From: Selenomonadaceae bacterium
GTDB taxonomy: Bacteria; Bacillota; Negativicutes; Selenomonadales; Selenomonadaceae
DNA length: 55,787 nucleotides
Direction: 5' to 3'
Assembly (NCBI GenBank): GCA_017428215.1
Contig: JAFRRH010000035.1
Location: 1 to 55,787, forward strand
Shown: piece after piece, positions 1 to 8,253 of the stretch
Layout of the letters: the number at the start of each line of letters is the position of its first letter
Numbering within the stretch: position 1 is the stretch's first letter
Notes under the pieces: model-generated
What the model was told of the DNA's origin: nothing
Database searches by the model: none
What the model saw: only the letters and a program-made list of their open reading frames with translations
Translations under genes and position numbers: made by a program

Positions 1-374
1 CTAAAGAAGATTCTAAATTCATATGCCACATCTTTAATTTACCACACTTACGACAATTTCTCGCCAATTACATTTCTGCAACTTACTGGTCTAGCCCCGT
101 ACATTCGCAAATTCGTCAGTTTCCTTATGAAACATTCTAACCTTGACTATTTTATAGACCTCCGACATATAGGTAGCACCAACTGCCTCCAGTCAGCTTT
201 CCGCAGCATAATCTGTTAGGGCTACTGAAAGCCGCCTTCACCGAGCTTCTGACGGTTAACCGCCAGTCGGAGTATTAGGGAGAGCGTTTCAGGGCGTTAC
301 CACTTCATTCCACTCTTCGGTCTATCAGCTCGCATATTAGGAGGAGTATCTTTTCAATACTCAACAAGTCGCAC
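1..374 (-). mobile_element. Group II intron, 5' part, running off the left edge
   Basis: Seen: on the minus strand the sequence begins GTGCGAC at position 374, the usual 5' end of bacterial group II introns (GUGYG). The homology of the trkH fragment stops exactly at the preceding base, 375. A perfect 6-bp hairpin (GAGTAT/ATACTC, 344-362) follows directly, and a near-perfect inverted repeat lies at 249-266 (CTGACGGTT/AACCGCCAG), as expected of domain I. No long ORF crosses this stretch. At 31 and 22 there are in-frame ATG codons that open a reading frame still open at base 1, possibly the start of the intron-encoded reverse transcriptase/maturase. The catalytic domains V and VI would lie outside the window. 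The call rests on the 5' motif, the sharp boundary and the structure, not on a covariance match. Confidence 0.55.
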
Positions 375-517
375 ATAGCAACCAACAGCGCGAAAATTTC
401 CAGCCGCCCAACAACTAAAATTATCATACAGAAAACTTTCCCGAAGTTTGATAAAGCTTTAAAGTTATCGGCGTCGCAAAGTCCAGGCAAATTCCCGACC
501 GTCGACAGACACGCAAC
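375..517 (-). pseudogene. Duplicated 3' fragment of trkH, interrupted by the intron
   Basis: About 143 bp repeat the trkH segment at 577-719 with only a few mismatches. The fragment encodes the last pore-loop and helix region (..ACLSTVGNLPGLCDADNF.. through ..VGRLEIFALLVA). On its downstream side it ends exactly where the putative intron begins. It has no start of its own and follows the trkH stop on the same strand, so it is a non-functional tail. It could be left over from a tandem trkH duplication or from recombination with an intron-bearing trkH allele. Confidence 0.8.
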
Positions 518-719
518 CGAAATTAAAATCGTCTTCTTACCAATTACTTTTGCGAGGACGAATTTTAATTCCCGCGATAGCAACCAACAGCGCGAAAATT
601 TCCAGCCGCCCAACAACTAAAATTATCATACAGAAAACTTTCCCGAAGTTCGATAAAGCTTTAAAGTTATCGGCGTCGCAAAGTCCAGGCAAATTCCCAA
701 CCGTTGACAGACACGCAAT
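375..719. repeat. Pair of about 143-bp direct repeats (trkH 3' end)
   Basis: The units are 375-517 and 577-719, offset by 202 bp and in the same orientation. The 59 bp between them hold the true trkH C-terminal codons and stop. Differences are scattered point changes, for example near 452/654 and 498/700. Confidence 0.85.
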
Positions 720-2069
720 CGACATTGACACCGCCTCCGAAAACGTCGGACCTGTGAAACTTAGCACCGAAGCGCAGATAAACATTGTGACGAGCGCGAG
801 GAAGAAAAAACCTAGAATCCTGCCGGCGGTTTTCATTGGCACGGGCACCTCACCGACGCGAATCGTCGTCATCATGCTCGGATGAAGCGTCTTTTTAATT
901 TCTGCCGCCGTAATTTTTATCAGGACAATCAGCCGAACAATTTTAAATCCGCCTGTCACCGAACCAATACAGCCGCCCGTCACCGCCATAAGGAAAATAA
1001 AAAATTTGTCGAAGTCGTGAACGTGTTCAAATTTTTCAGTCAAAGTTATGCCGCTCGTGCTCATAAACGAGACGATATAGAACAGTGCGCGGCGGAAAGC
1101 CTCGTTGCCATCGAAATAAGTATGATGCCAATTTATTCGGAAGAAAATAATTAACATGGCAAAAAAAACTGTGGCGTAGAGAACTTTAACTTCCTCGTTG
1201 GCAAACATAAGTTTTGCGTTGCCGATAATCGTCCGCTTGAGCCGCAAAAAATATTGCTTGAGGCGCGTGAAATAATTCAGCCCGAATTCCAAGCGCGGCG
1301 GCAACAGCGTATAAATTACTCGATAGTAAATTAAAAAGTTTCCGCAGGCGAGGAGCATAACGAAGATTGCCGCGTACTCAACGCCAAAATGGTCATGTTG
1401 AGGAAAAAATTTTCCGCCGCCAGTTGAAATGCACCGCATTGCCATTAACAGCGAGTCCCAAACGTTAAGCCCCGCCAATTTAAATGCGCCAAAACTTACC
1501 GCCGTCAACGTCGCGTAAACTTTTATAATCCGGACGCTCATCAAATTCATTTGCCCGATTATCGAGCTGAAACCGTGACCGCCCGGCAAACTCAACGAAA
1601 CTCCAAAACAGCCGCTAACTTCCGGCAAGACTGTCGCCAACATTATCAAGAAAAGTAGCGAGCCGAGCCACATCAATTCACTTTGCCACAAGAACAGGAG
1701 ATAAGGCGCGTCGTTGGGCAAAAGTGACAGCCCCGCCGAAGTCAAATCGCCGACCGTTTCTAATAGCGCGTCAAACGGAGAAAGCCAACCCGTCAACAAA
1801 AATGGTAGGCAACCGAACACCGCCAGCAACGGATACATTATCAGAATTGCCGCCGCCGATTCAGCAACCGGTGCGCGTTGAAATCTATCAGAGCCTAGTT
1901 TGAAGAAAAATATTCCAGTGGCGACGGAAAAAATTCCTGCCATTGCAAAAAAAATTGCCGTGTCGAATTCATGAAACTCAATAATCACGTAAGCCATCGG
2001 CAAAAGGTCAGCCGCCGCAAATGTCAACAGTACTTGGCTCTGGATTCGCAAAATCATTCTAAAGTTCAT
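537..2069 (-). CDS. trkH: TrkH-family potassium uptake channel subunit
   Basis: A 510-residue polytopic inner-membrane protein of the Trk/Ktr/HKT superfamily, the K+-translocating subunit of Trk systems. Four membrane-pore-membrane repeats are visible, with pore-loop signatures such as CISTGGG (about residue 215), FMSTSGIT (about 338) and ACLSTVGNLPG in the last repeat, plus the glycine-rich VTGGCIGSVTGG segment before it. Length is normal for the family (about 480-510). The start is the ATG at 2069, 10 bp after the stop of the upstream gene, so the two are probably co-transcribed. No trkA (the cytosolic NAD-binding gating subunit) is next to it. The 3' end is partly duplicated downstream. 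Confidence 0.9.
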   Translation of the reverse strand: MNFRMILRIQSQVLLTFAAADLLPMAYVIIEFHEFDTAIFFAMAGIFSVATGIFFFKLGSDRFQRAPVAESAAAILIMYPLLAVFGCLPFLLTGWLSPFDALLETVGDLTSAGLSLLPNDAPYLLFLWQSELMWLGSLLFLIMLATVLPEVSGCFGVSLSLPGGHGFSSIIGQMNLMSVRIIKVYATLTAVSFGAFKLAGLNVWDSLLMAMRCISTGGGKFFPQHDHFGVEYAAIFVMLLACGNFLIYYRVIYTLLPPRLEFGLNYFTRLKQYFLRLKRTIIGNAKLMFANEEVKVLYATVFFAMLIIFFRINWHHTYFDGNEAFRRALFYIVSFMSTSGITLTEKFEHVHDFDKFFIFLMAVTGGCIGSVTGGFKIVRLIVLIKITAAEIKKTLHPSMMTTIRVGEVPVPMKTAGRILGFFFLALVTMFICASVLSFTGPTFSEAVSMSIACLSTVGNLPGLCDADNFKALSNFGKVFCMIILVVGRLEIFALLVAIAGIKIRPRKSNW

Positions 2070-2079
2070 GACACGCGCC

Positions 2080-2469
2080 TCAGAAGTGGAAATGATTCAT
2101 CATTTTTTCGGTTAAAGATTTGGCGTCGTCGTTTTTGTGTTCGAGGAGATATTCGAGGGTGTGCACGTTAAAAAAGGAAGTTATCGGGACGTAGCGATTA
2201 TACTTGCGGAAGTCGCCCCACTTCATTAATTTAGCGTGGAGTTTGGAAATATCGCGCTTAGTTGCGTTGTGCTGTTTAAGAATTCTTTTTAGGAGCACGT
2301 CGTCACTAATTGCCGCGAAAATTTCTTCGATAAGTTGCGGATTAAATTTGTCGTTCTCGTATTTTTCGATGAGCGCGACGGAAGTTTTTGACATGCGCAT
2401 TGAGCGGCGTATCGCGAAGATAAAATAAACTACCAGCGCGACGAACAAAATATCTAAAAAAATGTCCAT
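2080..2469 (-). CDS. Small membrane protein of unknown function
   Basis: A 129-residue protein. The start is the ATG at 2469, which has a GGAGAA ribosome site 6 bp upstream; the longer frame back to 2514 lacks one. One N-terminal membrane segment (about residues 3-21) is followed by a charged, helix-rich cytoplasmic domain with many Lys, Asp and Glu. I do not recognise the family. It sits directly upstream of trkH on the same strand, 10 bp apart, so a link to K+ transport is possible but is only an inference from position. Confidence 0.7.
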   Translation of the reverse strand: MDIFLDILFVALVVYFIFAIRRSMRMSKTSVALIEKYENDKFNPQLIEEIFAAISDDVLLKRILKQHNATKRDISKLHAKLMKWGDFRKYNRYVPITSFFNVHTLEYLLEHKNDDAKSLTEKMMNHFHF

Positions 2470-2586
2470 GATTAATTCTCCGGTGTTTAAAAATTTTTTT
2501 GCTTGTGGTATCATTACTTAAAAAAAGCTGAAAGCTAAATTGTATGAGCAACGCCGTAATAATATCACAGCTAAGGAGCAAAGCAA

Positions 2587-3294
2587 ATGGAATTTGGAAC
2601 TTTTTACGGCATAGGCGTCGGACCAGGTGACCCAGAACTTTTAACAGTTAAAGCGATTAACGCGCTGAAAAAAATCGAAGTGCTAATTGCACCGAAAACC
2701 GAGAAAAAATCTGACAGCGTGGCATTGAGTATCGCGCAACCGTATTTAAAATCGAGCGTCGAAATAATTTATCAGACGTTCCCAATGGTTAAAGACTTCG
2801 CAGAGGAGAAAGAAGTTTTCGCGGCTAACAAGGAAGAAATTTTACGTGAACTGCGCGGCGGAAAAAATGTAGGCTTCGCGACTTTAGGCGACCCGATGTT
2901 TTACAGCACGTATATTTATATTTTTAAACTTTTGGAGCCGTGCGGAGTAAAAATCGTGACGATACCGGGCGTGCCGGCATTTTTAGCGATTGCCGCGCAG
3001 ATTGGACGCCCGCTCGCTTATGGCAACGACATCTTAACGATAATCCCCGCGACCGCCGAATTGGACGCCATTAACTCTGCTCTGGAACGCGCAGATTCGA
3101 CCGTCCTCATGAAAGTATATAAAAATTTCCCCGAAATCGTCGCCGAGCTTAAAGTTAACGGCATGATTGACGAGGCAGTTTTAGTAAGTCGTTGCGGACT
3201 TGACGACGAAAAAATTATCACGGACATTGCCGCGAACAAAAATGAGCAGTTAAATTATTTGTCGACGATTTTAACGAGAAGATACTCCGTTTGA
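2587..3294 (+). CDS. cobI: Precorrin-2 / cobalt-factor II C20-methyltransferase
   Basis: A 235-residue SAM-dependent tetrapyrrole methylase (CobI/CbiL type) that methylates C20 of precorrin-2 or its cobalt form in cobalamin synthesis. The N-terminal GIGVGPGDPELLTVKA motif (residues 8-23) is the family's SAM-binding P-loop, and GDPMFYSTY lies at about residues 101-109. The length is typical. The ATG has an AAGGAGC site 8 bp upstream. No other cobalamin genes adjoin it, although a BtuF/FepB-like binding protein is encoded 2.4 kb downstream after a glycan module of different base composition. Confidence 0.88.
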   Translation: MEFGTFYGIGVGPGDPELLTVKAINALKKIEVLIAPKTEKKSDSVALSIAQPYLKSSVEIIYQTFPMVKDFAEEKEVFAANKEEILRELRGGKNVGFATLGDPMFYSTYIYIFKLLEPCGVKIVTIPGVPAFLAIAAQIGRPLAYGNDILTIIPATAELDAINSALERADSTVLMKVYKNFPEIVAELKVNGMIDEAVLVSRCGLDDEKIITDIAANKNEQLNYLSTILTRRYSV

Positions 3295-3328
3295 CTGTAC
3301 GTTTAAAAAATTAAACAGGAAAAATTTT

Positions 3329-4183
3329 ATGTTGAAAACCATATTACCCCCCCCCACATACTACTTTTTATCTGAGATGCGAATCAAGCAATGGACAAAA
3401 AATCTATTCGTTTATGCCGCTATTTTATTTCATGGCAACCTATTTAACGTCGAGGCTTTAGCAGTTACGACGCTTGCTTTCTTCTCATTCAGTTTTACTG
3501 CAAGCGGTATATATTTTTTTAATGACATAATTGATATTGAGCGCGACAGATTAAATCCTAAAAAATGTACTCGCCCTATTGCCGCAGGAAGAATCAGTAA
3601 ATCTTCTGGATATTTCTGCGCAGCATTATTAATGATTGCGGGCTTGGCTATCGCTTATGGAATAAATTTTTCTTGTTTTATGATTGTCCTTTCCTACGTC
3701 ATACTTAATTTACTGTACAGTATCCGGTTAAAACATGTTATAATTATTGACGTGCTGATAATTTCTTACGGATTCGTCAGTCGAACAGTTATTGGCGCGT
3801 TGGTAACCCAAATTCATATGACAATATGGTTTATCCTATGCGTAATGTTTTTGTCATTGTTGTTGGCTCTTGGGAAAAGACGGTACGATAATTCAATGTC
3901 TACAAATCCTCAAAAGGTGCTTCACGTTGAATTTTTTGACCAACTGATAACAATCGTAGCGGCAGGCGTTGTTATGTGCTATTCGCTTTTCACGTTAGAT
4001 ACGGATACAACCGAGATGATTTTTACACTGCCGTTGGTGTTGTATGGAACTTTTTATTATCTATACATTGTGCGTGTTAAACAAAATAGCGGTGCGCCCG
4101 ACGAGGTTTTATACAAAGAAACGCCGATATTAATCACTGTTATTTTGTATGTCGCTTGTGTAATTCTTATTAGGAATGTTTGA
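3329..4183 (+). CDS. UbiA-family prenyltransferase, decaprenyl-phosphate phosphoribosyltransferase-like
   Basis: A 284-residue integral membrane protein with about eight helices. The motif NDIIDIERDR (residues 65-74) is the Asp-rich prenyl-diphosphate/Mg2+ site of UbiA enzymes. The opening RIKQWTKNLFVYA (about residues 18-30) and KKCTRPIAAGRIS (78-90) resemble the branch that transfers phosphoribose from PRPP to polyprenyl phosphate (Rv3806c type). The next gene is a PAP2-like phosphatase, overlapping by 8 bp, as in mycobacterial decaprenyl-phospho-ribose synthesis, which supports a polyprenyl-linked pentose product. Codons 7-9 are CCC CCC CCC, a run of nine C in which a one-base slip would abolish the frame unless translation restarts at Met17. 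Substrate is inferred. Confidence 0.8.
   Translation: MLKTILPPPTYYFLSEMRIKQWTKNLFVYAAILFHGNLFNVEALAVTTLAFFSFSFTASGIYFFNDIIDIERDRLNPKKCTRPIAAGRISKSSGYFCAALLMIAGLAIAYGINFSCFMIVLSYVILNLLYSIRLKHVIIIDVLIISYGFVSRTVIGALVTQIHMTIWFILCVMFLSLLLALGKRRYDNSMSTNPQKVLHVEFFDQLITIVAAGVVMCYSLFTLDTDTTEMIFTLPLVLYGTFYYLYIVRVKQNSGAPDEVLYKETPILITVILYVACVILIRNV
3347..3355 (+). repeat. Poly-C tract (C9) inside the prenyltransferase ORF
   Basis: Nine consecutive C at codons 7-9 of the prenyltransferase gene. It is one of only two such C or G tracts noticed in the window; the other is the C/G run at 31085-31094. Tracts of this length slip during replication and are a standard basis for phase variation. The frame is ON in this assembly. 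Confidence 0.9.
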
Positions 4184-4532
4184 AACTATGAAATTTATTT
4201 TAATGCCTTTTATCGCTTGGCTGACTTCGGGCACGCTTAAGTTTATAATCAACTCCATAAGATTCGGCAAAAAAGCAAGAAATCTCATAGGTTATGGCGG
4301 CTTGCCTAGCACTCATACAGCAATTTTATCCTCAACCGTGTTTTTATGCGGTTTTTCCGAAGGTTTTAATACGCCAATTTTTTCATTGGGGACGGCGATA
4401 CTTATCATCATTATGTTTGATGCTCACGGTTTGCGACAAAAATTAAAAATAGGTCATACTTGGATTGAAATTTTTGCCGGATTATTGTTGGGTATGATTT
4501 TGGCTTATGCGATGAGTATAATTCCATTGTAA
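4176..4532 (+). CDS. Divergent PAP2-family membrane phosphatase
   Basis: A 118-residue membrane protein of the divergent PAP2 (DUF212) group. Motifs: GGLPSTHTA (residues 41-49), FDAHGLRQ (81-88) and GHTWIEIFAGLLLG (93-106), matching the phosphatase signature with catalytic histidines at 47 and 94. Its ATG overlaps the prenyltransferase stop by 8 bp, implying translational coupling. In the mycobacterial decaprenyl-phospho-ribose route a PAP2 phosphatase removes the 5-phosphate left by the UbiA enzyme, so the same role is likely here. This is inferred from pairing, and the substrate is not shown. Confidence 0.82.
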   Translation: MFETMKFILMPFIAWLTSGTLKFIINSIRFGKKARNLIGYGGLPSTHTAILSSTVFLCGFSEGFNTPIFSLGTAILIIIMFDAHGLRQKLKIGHTWIEIFAGLLLGMILAYAMSIIPL

Positions 4533-4544
4533 GGAGAGCAAACG

Positions 4545-5744
4545 ATGTCAAGATTTATGGATAAAGTACTGTTGATTTTTATGGTCTTCGTAATCTCAGC
4601 GGCAGCTTTTGAAGGTTTTTTCGTCAAGTGGCATTTTAACGAAATTTATAAGCATGATAGAAATTCCTTTAAAGTAATGTATGAAGGAACTGCGCACAAA
4701 CCATTTGTTTATCGTCAACTGTTAATTTCTGTGTCCAAAGGCATTACCGAAATTTTACCAAATGAAACGAAGGAAACATTAATCAACAAAATCAAGAAAG
4801 ACAATTTTCTCGCCGACAAATTTAAGAAAGTACGCATAGAAGATAAATTTTTAATCGAATATTACACTGTTTATTTTCTGGCGTTTCTTTGTTTGTTTGC
4901 AAGTGTATTTGTTTGGAGAAAAATTTGCATTGACTTAACCGGAGATTCGATTGCCGGAACTTTGGCACCGTTAGCCTTTACGATAATTTTTCCGTACCTT
5001 CAAACTAATGGCGGTCACTTCTACGATTTTAGTGAATTGCTGTTCTTTTCGCTGGCAACGTATTTTGCTCTCAAAGGACATTATCTCGCGTTAATTTTTA
5101 TGACGCCGATTGCCGCACACAACAAAGAAAGTTTCTTTTTCTTTTTACTGACGTTGTACCCGCTTTTACGTCGCATACAGACAAGAAAAAATGCAATAAT
5201 GGTGCTTGGCATATCAATGTTGCTCGCAGGTTTAACTTATCTGCTGACCTTTTCAAAATTTGCCGGCAATGCGGGCTTCACAGCTGAATATCACCTTATA
5301 CATAATGTCATAGTAAGTGTAATATGTGCGTATTTCTTCGCAGTGTATCTGCTCTGTAAAAAAACTTACACCAAAAGCCCGCTGATTTCATACGCTTTTT
5401 TTCTGATTTTTATTGTCGTGATGTTTATATTGTGCGGTTCGGAATTTCCTTTGAATTTGTTTGATAAATTAGGGCATACTTACAGCATAATAGGCGGCGA
5501 GTATGCATTCTTGTTGCATTTGGTGTTAATTTTTTGGATAATAAAATCTGCTTGGAAATTCCTCGACAGATCGCTGAAGAATCATGCTTTCCTTGCACTG
5601 GCAATAAATACGCCGCTCATTATGTTTTTCGGTATAGTTTATGAATTTCGGAATTGGAGTATTATGTATCCCACTTTTATTATTTTAATCGCTTTTTATT
5701 TCAAAGAGAAAATTAAAGAAGCGGGATTTTTATCGGAGGCGTAA
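4545..5744 (+). CDS. Polytopic membrane protein, probable GT-C-type glycosyltransferase
   Basis: A 399-residue protein with about ten hydrophobic segments. After the first helix a large loop contains KPFVYRQLL (about residues 52-60), a motif seen in many uncharacterised polytopic proteins near glycan genes. NGGHFYDFSELLFFSLATY (about 155-173) and HNKESFFFF (about 192-200) carry polar residues between helices. No family can be named with certainty. The position directly after a UbiA/PAP2 pair suggests it uses the polyprenyl-phosphate sugar that pair would make, as GT-C enzymes do. An AAGGAGA site precedes the ATG. The DNA is clearly more AT-rich than the kds/lpt genes. Confidence 0.55.
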   Translation: MSRFMDKVLLIFMVFVISAAAFEGFFVKWHFNEIYKHDRNSFKVMYEGTAHKPFVYRQLLISVSKGITEILPNETKETLINKIKKDNFLADKFKKVRIEDKFLIEYYTVYFLAFLCLFASVFVWRKICIDLTGDSIAGTLAPLAFTIIFPYLQTNGGHFYDFSELLFFSLATYFALKGHYLALIFMTPIAAHNKESFFFFLLTLYPLLRRIQTRKNAIMVLGISMLLAGLTYLLTFSKFAGNAGFTAEYHLIHNVIVSVICAYFFAVYLLCKKTYTKSPLISYAFFLIFIVVMFILCGSEFPLNLFDKLGHTYSIIGGEYAFLLHLVLIFWIIKSAWKFLDRSLKNHAFLALAINTPLIMFFGIVYEFRNWSIMYPTFIILIAFYFKEKIKEAGFLSEA

Positions 5745-5746
5745 TC

Positions 5747-6694
5747 ATGATTAAAAAATTTTTAGTGGCAATCTGCGCGGCGGGCTTATTAATGACGGGT
5801 TGCGGCGGCGAAAAAAATTCTGCACCTGTCGAAGTTGAGCAAGCGAAAACTTTTGCGACGATTGAAGACGATTTAGGGCGAAAAGTTATTCTTCAGCAGA
5901 AGCCAACGCGAATTGTCGTAACGAGCGCGGGATTTTTGGAACCATTGCACGCGGTCGGCGGCGTAATTGTCGGGCGTCCCGATTCAAAAAATAAAATGCC
6001 CGATTGGGCTAAAGATTTGGCGAGCGTCGGCGCGGTTTATCAAGTTGACGTGGAGCGGCTGTTGAGTTGTTCGCCGGATTTGGTTATCCTTAACAAAGGC
6101 ATGAACGAAAAACTTTTGCCGGTGTTGGAGGAAAATAAAATTCCTGCGGTAGTAGTCGAAATGAAAACTTATGACGACGTGAAACGCGGCTTAAAAAATT
6201 TTTCTACGATTAGCGGCGACGAGGCGGCTGGCGAAAAAATTATCAGCGATATGGACGCCGAAATAAAAAATATCGTTGACAAAGTTCCTAAGGAAAAGTT
6301 GCGTGTTGCGATTCTTCACTCGACGGCACAAGGATTGACTGTTCAGCTTGACGGAAGCATTGCCGGTTCAATCGCCAAAATGTTTGGTTGGGAAAATGTC
6401 GCCTCCGGTATGACGCCGCTAGAAAAAAATCCCGACGCCGCACCCTACAGCATGGAGACACTAGCCGAGCAAAATCCCGAAATAATTTTCGTGACGAGCA
6501 TGGGCAACCTTGATGAAATTAAATCGAACATGACTAAAGCTATTGCGGAAAATGCCGCGTGGCAAGCTATCGGCGCGGTTAAGAACAATAAACTTTATTT
6601 TTTGCCGCAAGATTTATTTTTATTAAGTCCAGGCTTGCACTATCCAGACGCCGTGCGCAAAATGGCGGAGCTAATTTATCCCGAAAAATTTTAA
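5747..6694 (+). CDS. ABC transporter substrate-binding lipoprotein (BtuF/FepB-like)
   Basis: A 315-residue periplasmic binding protein of the helical-backbone metal-chelate class (Fe-siderophore or cobalamin). A type II signal peptide ends in the lipobox LMTGC, with lipidated Cys19. DDLGRKVILQQKPTRIVV (about residues 41-58) is the typical opening of this family, and the two lobes are joined by a long helix. No permease or ATPase is adjacent. Cobalamin is a plausible ligand because cobI lies upstream, but the sequence does not separate this from iron chelates. The gap to the preceding stop is 2 bp, while the next gene follows after 12 bp with AGGAGG. Confidence 0.8.
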   Translation: MIKKFLVAICAAGLLMTGCGGEKNSAPVEVEQAKTFATIEDDLGRKVILQQKPTRIVVTSAGFLEPLHAVGGVIVGRPDSKNKMPDWAKDLASVGAVYQVDVERLLSCSPDLVILNKGMNEKLLPVLEENKIPAVVVEMKTYDDVKRGLKNFSTISGDEAAGEKIISDMDAEIKNIVDKVPKEKLRVAILHSTAQGLTVQLDGSIAGSIAKMFGWENVASGMTPLEKNPDAAPYSMETLAEQNPEIIFVTSMGNLDEIKSNMTKAIAENAAWQAIGAVKNNKLYFLPQDLFLLSPGLHYPDAVRKMAELIYPEKF

Positions 6695-6706
6695 GGAGGA
6701 AAGGAC

Positions 6707-7444
6707 ATGAAATCAATCTGCGTGATACCGGCGCGATATTCGTCAACGCGCTTGCCTGGTAAACCGTTAAAAGACATTTGCGGAAAGCCGATGATTTGTC
6801 GCGTCTACGAACGGTCAAGTCTTGCAAAATCCGTAGCTGAAGTTATCGTTGCGACTGACGACGAGAGAATTTTTCAAGCCGTAGAAAAAAATCACGGACG
6901 GGCAATGATGACTCGCGTTGACCATAAAACCGGTACCGACCGGTTAGCGGAAGTTGCCGAAAAATTTCCCGACGTTGAAGTTATCGTTAATGTGCAAGGC
7001 GACGAACCGCTTATTGAACCGAGCTTGATTGATGAACTCGTCGCGGAATTTTCTAAGGATAAAAATTTACAAATGGCGACCGTCGCGACTGAATTACTCG
7101 ACGCGGAAGAAATGAACAATCCTAACAACGTCAAAGTCGTTCTCGATAAAAATAACAACGCGCTGTATTTTTCGCGCTCGTTGATTCCATATCCGCGCAA
7201 TGTTGGCAAGGCTAAAGTTTTCAAGCACATTGGCATTTACGCTTATCGCCGAAATTTTCTGCTTGACTATGCAAAAATGGAGCCGACGCCACTTGAGCAA
7301 TCTGAATCACTTGAACAGCTCCGCGCTTTGGAGAATGGCTTTAAAATCCGCGTAATAAAAAGTTCGTGCCGATTTGTGGGAGTCGACACGGAGGAAGATT
7401 TAAAACTCGTCAACGAAATTTATCGTCGGGAGGAAAATTTATGA
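6707..7444 (+). CDS. kdsB: CMP-Kdo synthetase (3-deoxy-manno-octulosonate cytidylyltransferase)
   Basis: A 245-residue enzyme that activates Kdo with CTP to give CMP-Kdo, the donor for the LPS inner core. The N-terminal [15 protein letters not shown] (residues 6-20) is the nucleotide-binding signature, with [11 protein letters not shown] (about 95-105) and the C-terminal [10 protein letters not shown] segment typical of KdsB. Full length. The AGGAGG ribosome site is strong. Its TGA overlaps the ATG of kdsA (ATGA), the first of a series of coupled junctions in this LPS operon. Confidence 0.95.
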   Translation: MKSICVIPARYSSTRLPGKPLKDICGKPMICRVYERSSLAKSVAEVIVATDDERIFQAVEKNHGRAMMTRVDHKTGTDRLAEVAEKFPDVEVIVNVQGDEPLIEPSLIDELVAEFSKDKNLQMATVATELLDAEEMNNPNNVKVVLDKNNNALYFSRSLIPYPRNVGKAKVFKHIGIYAYRRNFLLDYAKMEPTPLEQSESLEQLRALENGFKIRVIKSSCRFVGVDTEEDLKLVNEIYRREENL

Positions 7445-8253
7445 ACACTGTTAAAGTTGGAGATATCGAATTCGGCGGCGGCAAATTAGTTTTACTTGCG
7501 GGACCTTGCGTGCTTGAAGGTTTTGAACGCAGTTTAAAAATTGGACGTCGCACTAAAGAAATTGCCGACAAGCTGGGTATGCCGTATATTTTTAAGGCGT
7601 CATTCGACAAGGCTAATCGTTCATCAATAAAAAGTTATCGTGGTCCTGGATTGATTGAAGGTTTGAAAATTTTAGCGGCGATTAAACGTGAACTCAACGT
7701 TCCTATTGTCACGGACATTCACGAAACTTATCAAGCCGCGCAGGTTGCTGAAGTTGCCGACATTTTACAAATTCCCGCGTTCCTCTGCAGGCAGACAGAT
7801 TTACTTGTTGCCGCCGCTAAGACTGGTAAAGCTGTCAACGTTAAGAAGGCACAATTTTTATCTGCGCGGGATATGATTAACGTCGTCGAAAAATTGCGGG
7901 CGAGTGGCACGGAGAAAATTTTATTGACGGAGCGCGGAACTTCATTTGGCTATAATAATTTGGTCGTTGATATGCGCGGCTTGCCGATTATGCGCGGCTT
8001 TAATTGCCCCGTGATTTTTGACGGTACACACAGCGTACAACTGCCGGGCGGCGCGGGTTCAAGTTCGGGCGGTCAACGCGAGTTCGTGGAATATTTGGTT
8101 AGAGCGGCTTGCGCGGTTGGTGTTGACGGCTTATTCTTGGAAGTGCACGACAATCCTGCAGAAGGTCTTTCTGACGGCGCGAATATGATTGCCCTTGATA
8201 ACTTGGAAAAAATTTTAGCGGGCGCATTAAAAGTTCACGAGGCGATAAAATGA
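7441..8253 (+). CDS. kdsA: Kdo-8-phosphate synthase
   Basis: A 270-residue TIM-barrel aldolase condensing PEP with arabinose-5-phosphate. The start is the ATG at 7441, after GGGAGGA and overlapping the kdsB stop; the frame reaching back to 7366 is not needed. LLAGPCVLE (residues 18-26) places Cys23 at the position that binds the metal in Aquifex-type KdsA, where E. coli has Asn, so this is predicted to be the metal-dependent class. [11 protein letters not shown] (about 50-60), [11 protein letters not shown] and [14 protein letters not shown] near the C-terminus complete the active site. Coupled to kdsD by ATGA. Confidence 0.95.
   Translation: MNTVKVGDIEFGGGKLVLLAGPCVLEGFERSLKIGRRTKEIADKLGMPYIFKASFDKANRSSIKSYRGPGLIEGLKILAAIKRELNVPIVTDIHETYQAAQVAEVADILQIPAFLCRQTDLLVAAAKTGKAVNVKKAQFLSARDMINVVEKLRASGTEKILLTERGTSFGYNNLVVDMRGLPIMRGFNCPVIFDGTHSVQLPGGAGSSSGGQREFVEYLVRAACAVGVDGLFLEVHDNPAEGLSDGANMIALDNLEKILAGALKVHEAIK

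Noticed and set aside
1..304. TnpB-type omega RNA or IS605 right end
   Set aside because: No TnpB C-terminus or guide-like end was found, and the GTGCGAC boundary at 374 fits a group II intron better.
305..616. 103-codon minus frame as an independent gene
   Set aside because: It is a read-through of the duplicated trkH tail into the intron, with no start signal or domain of its own.
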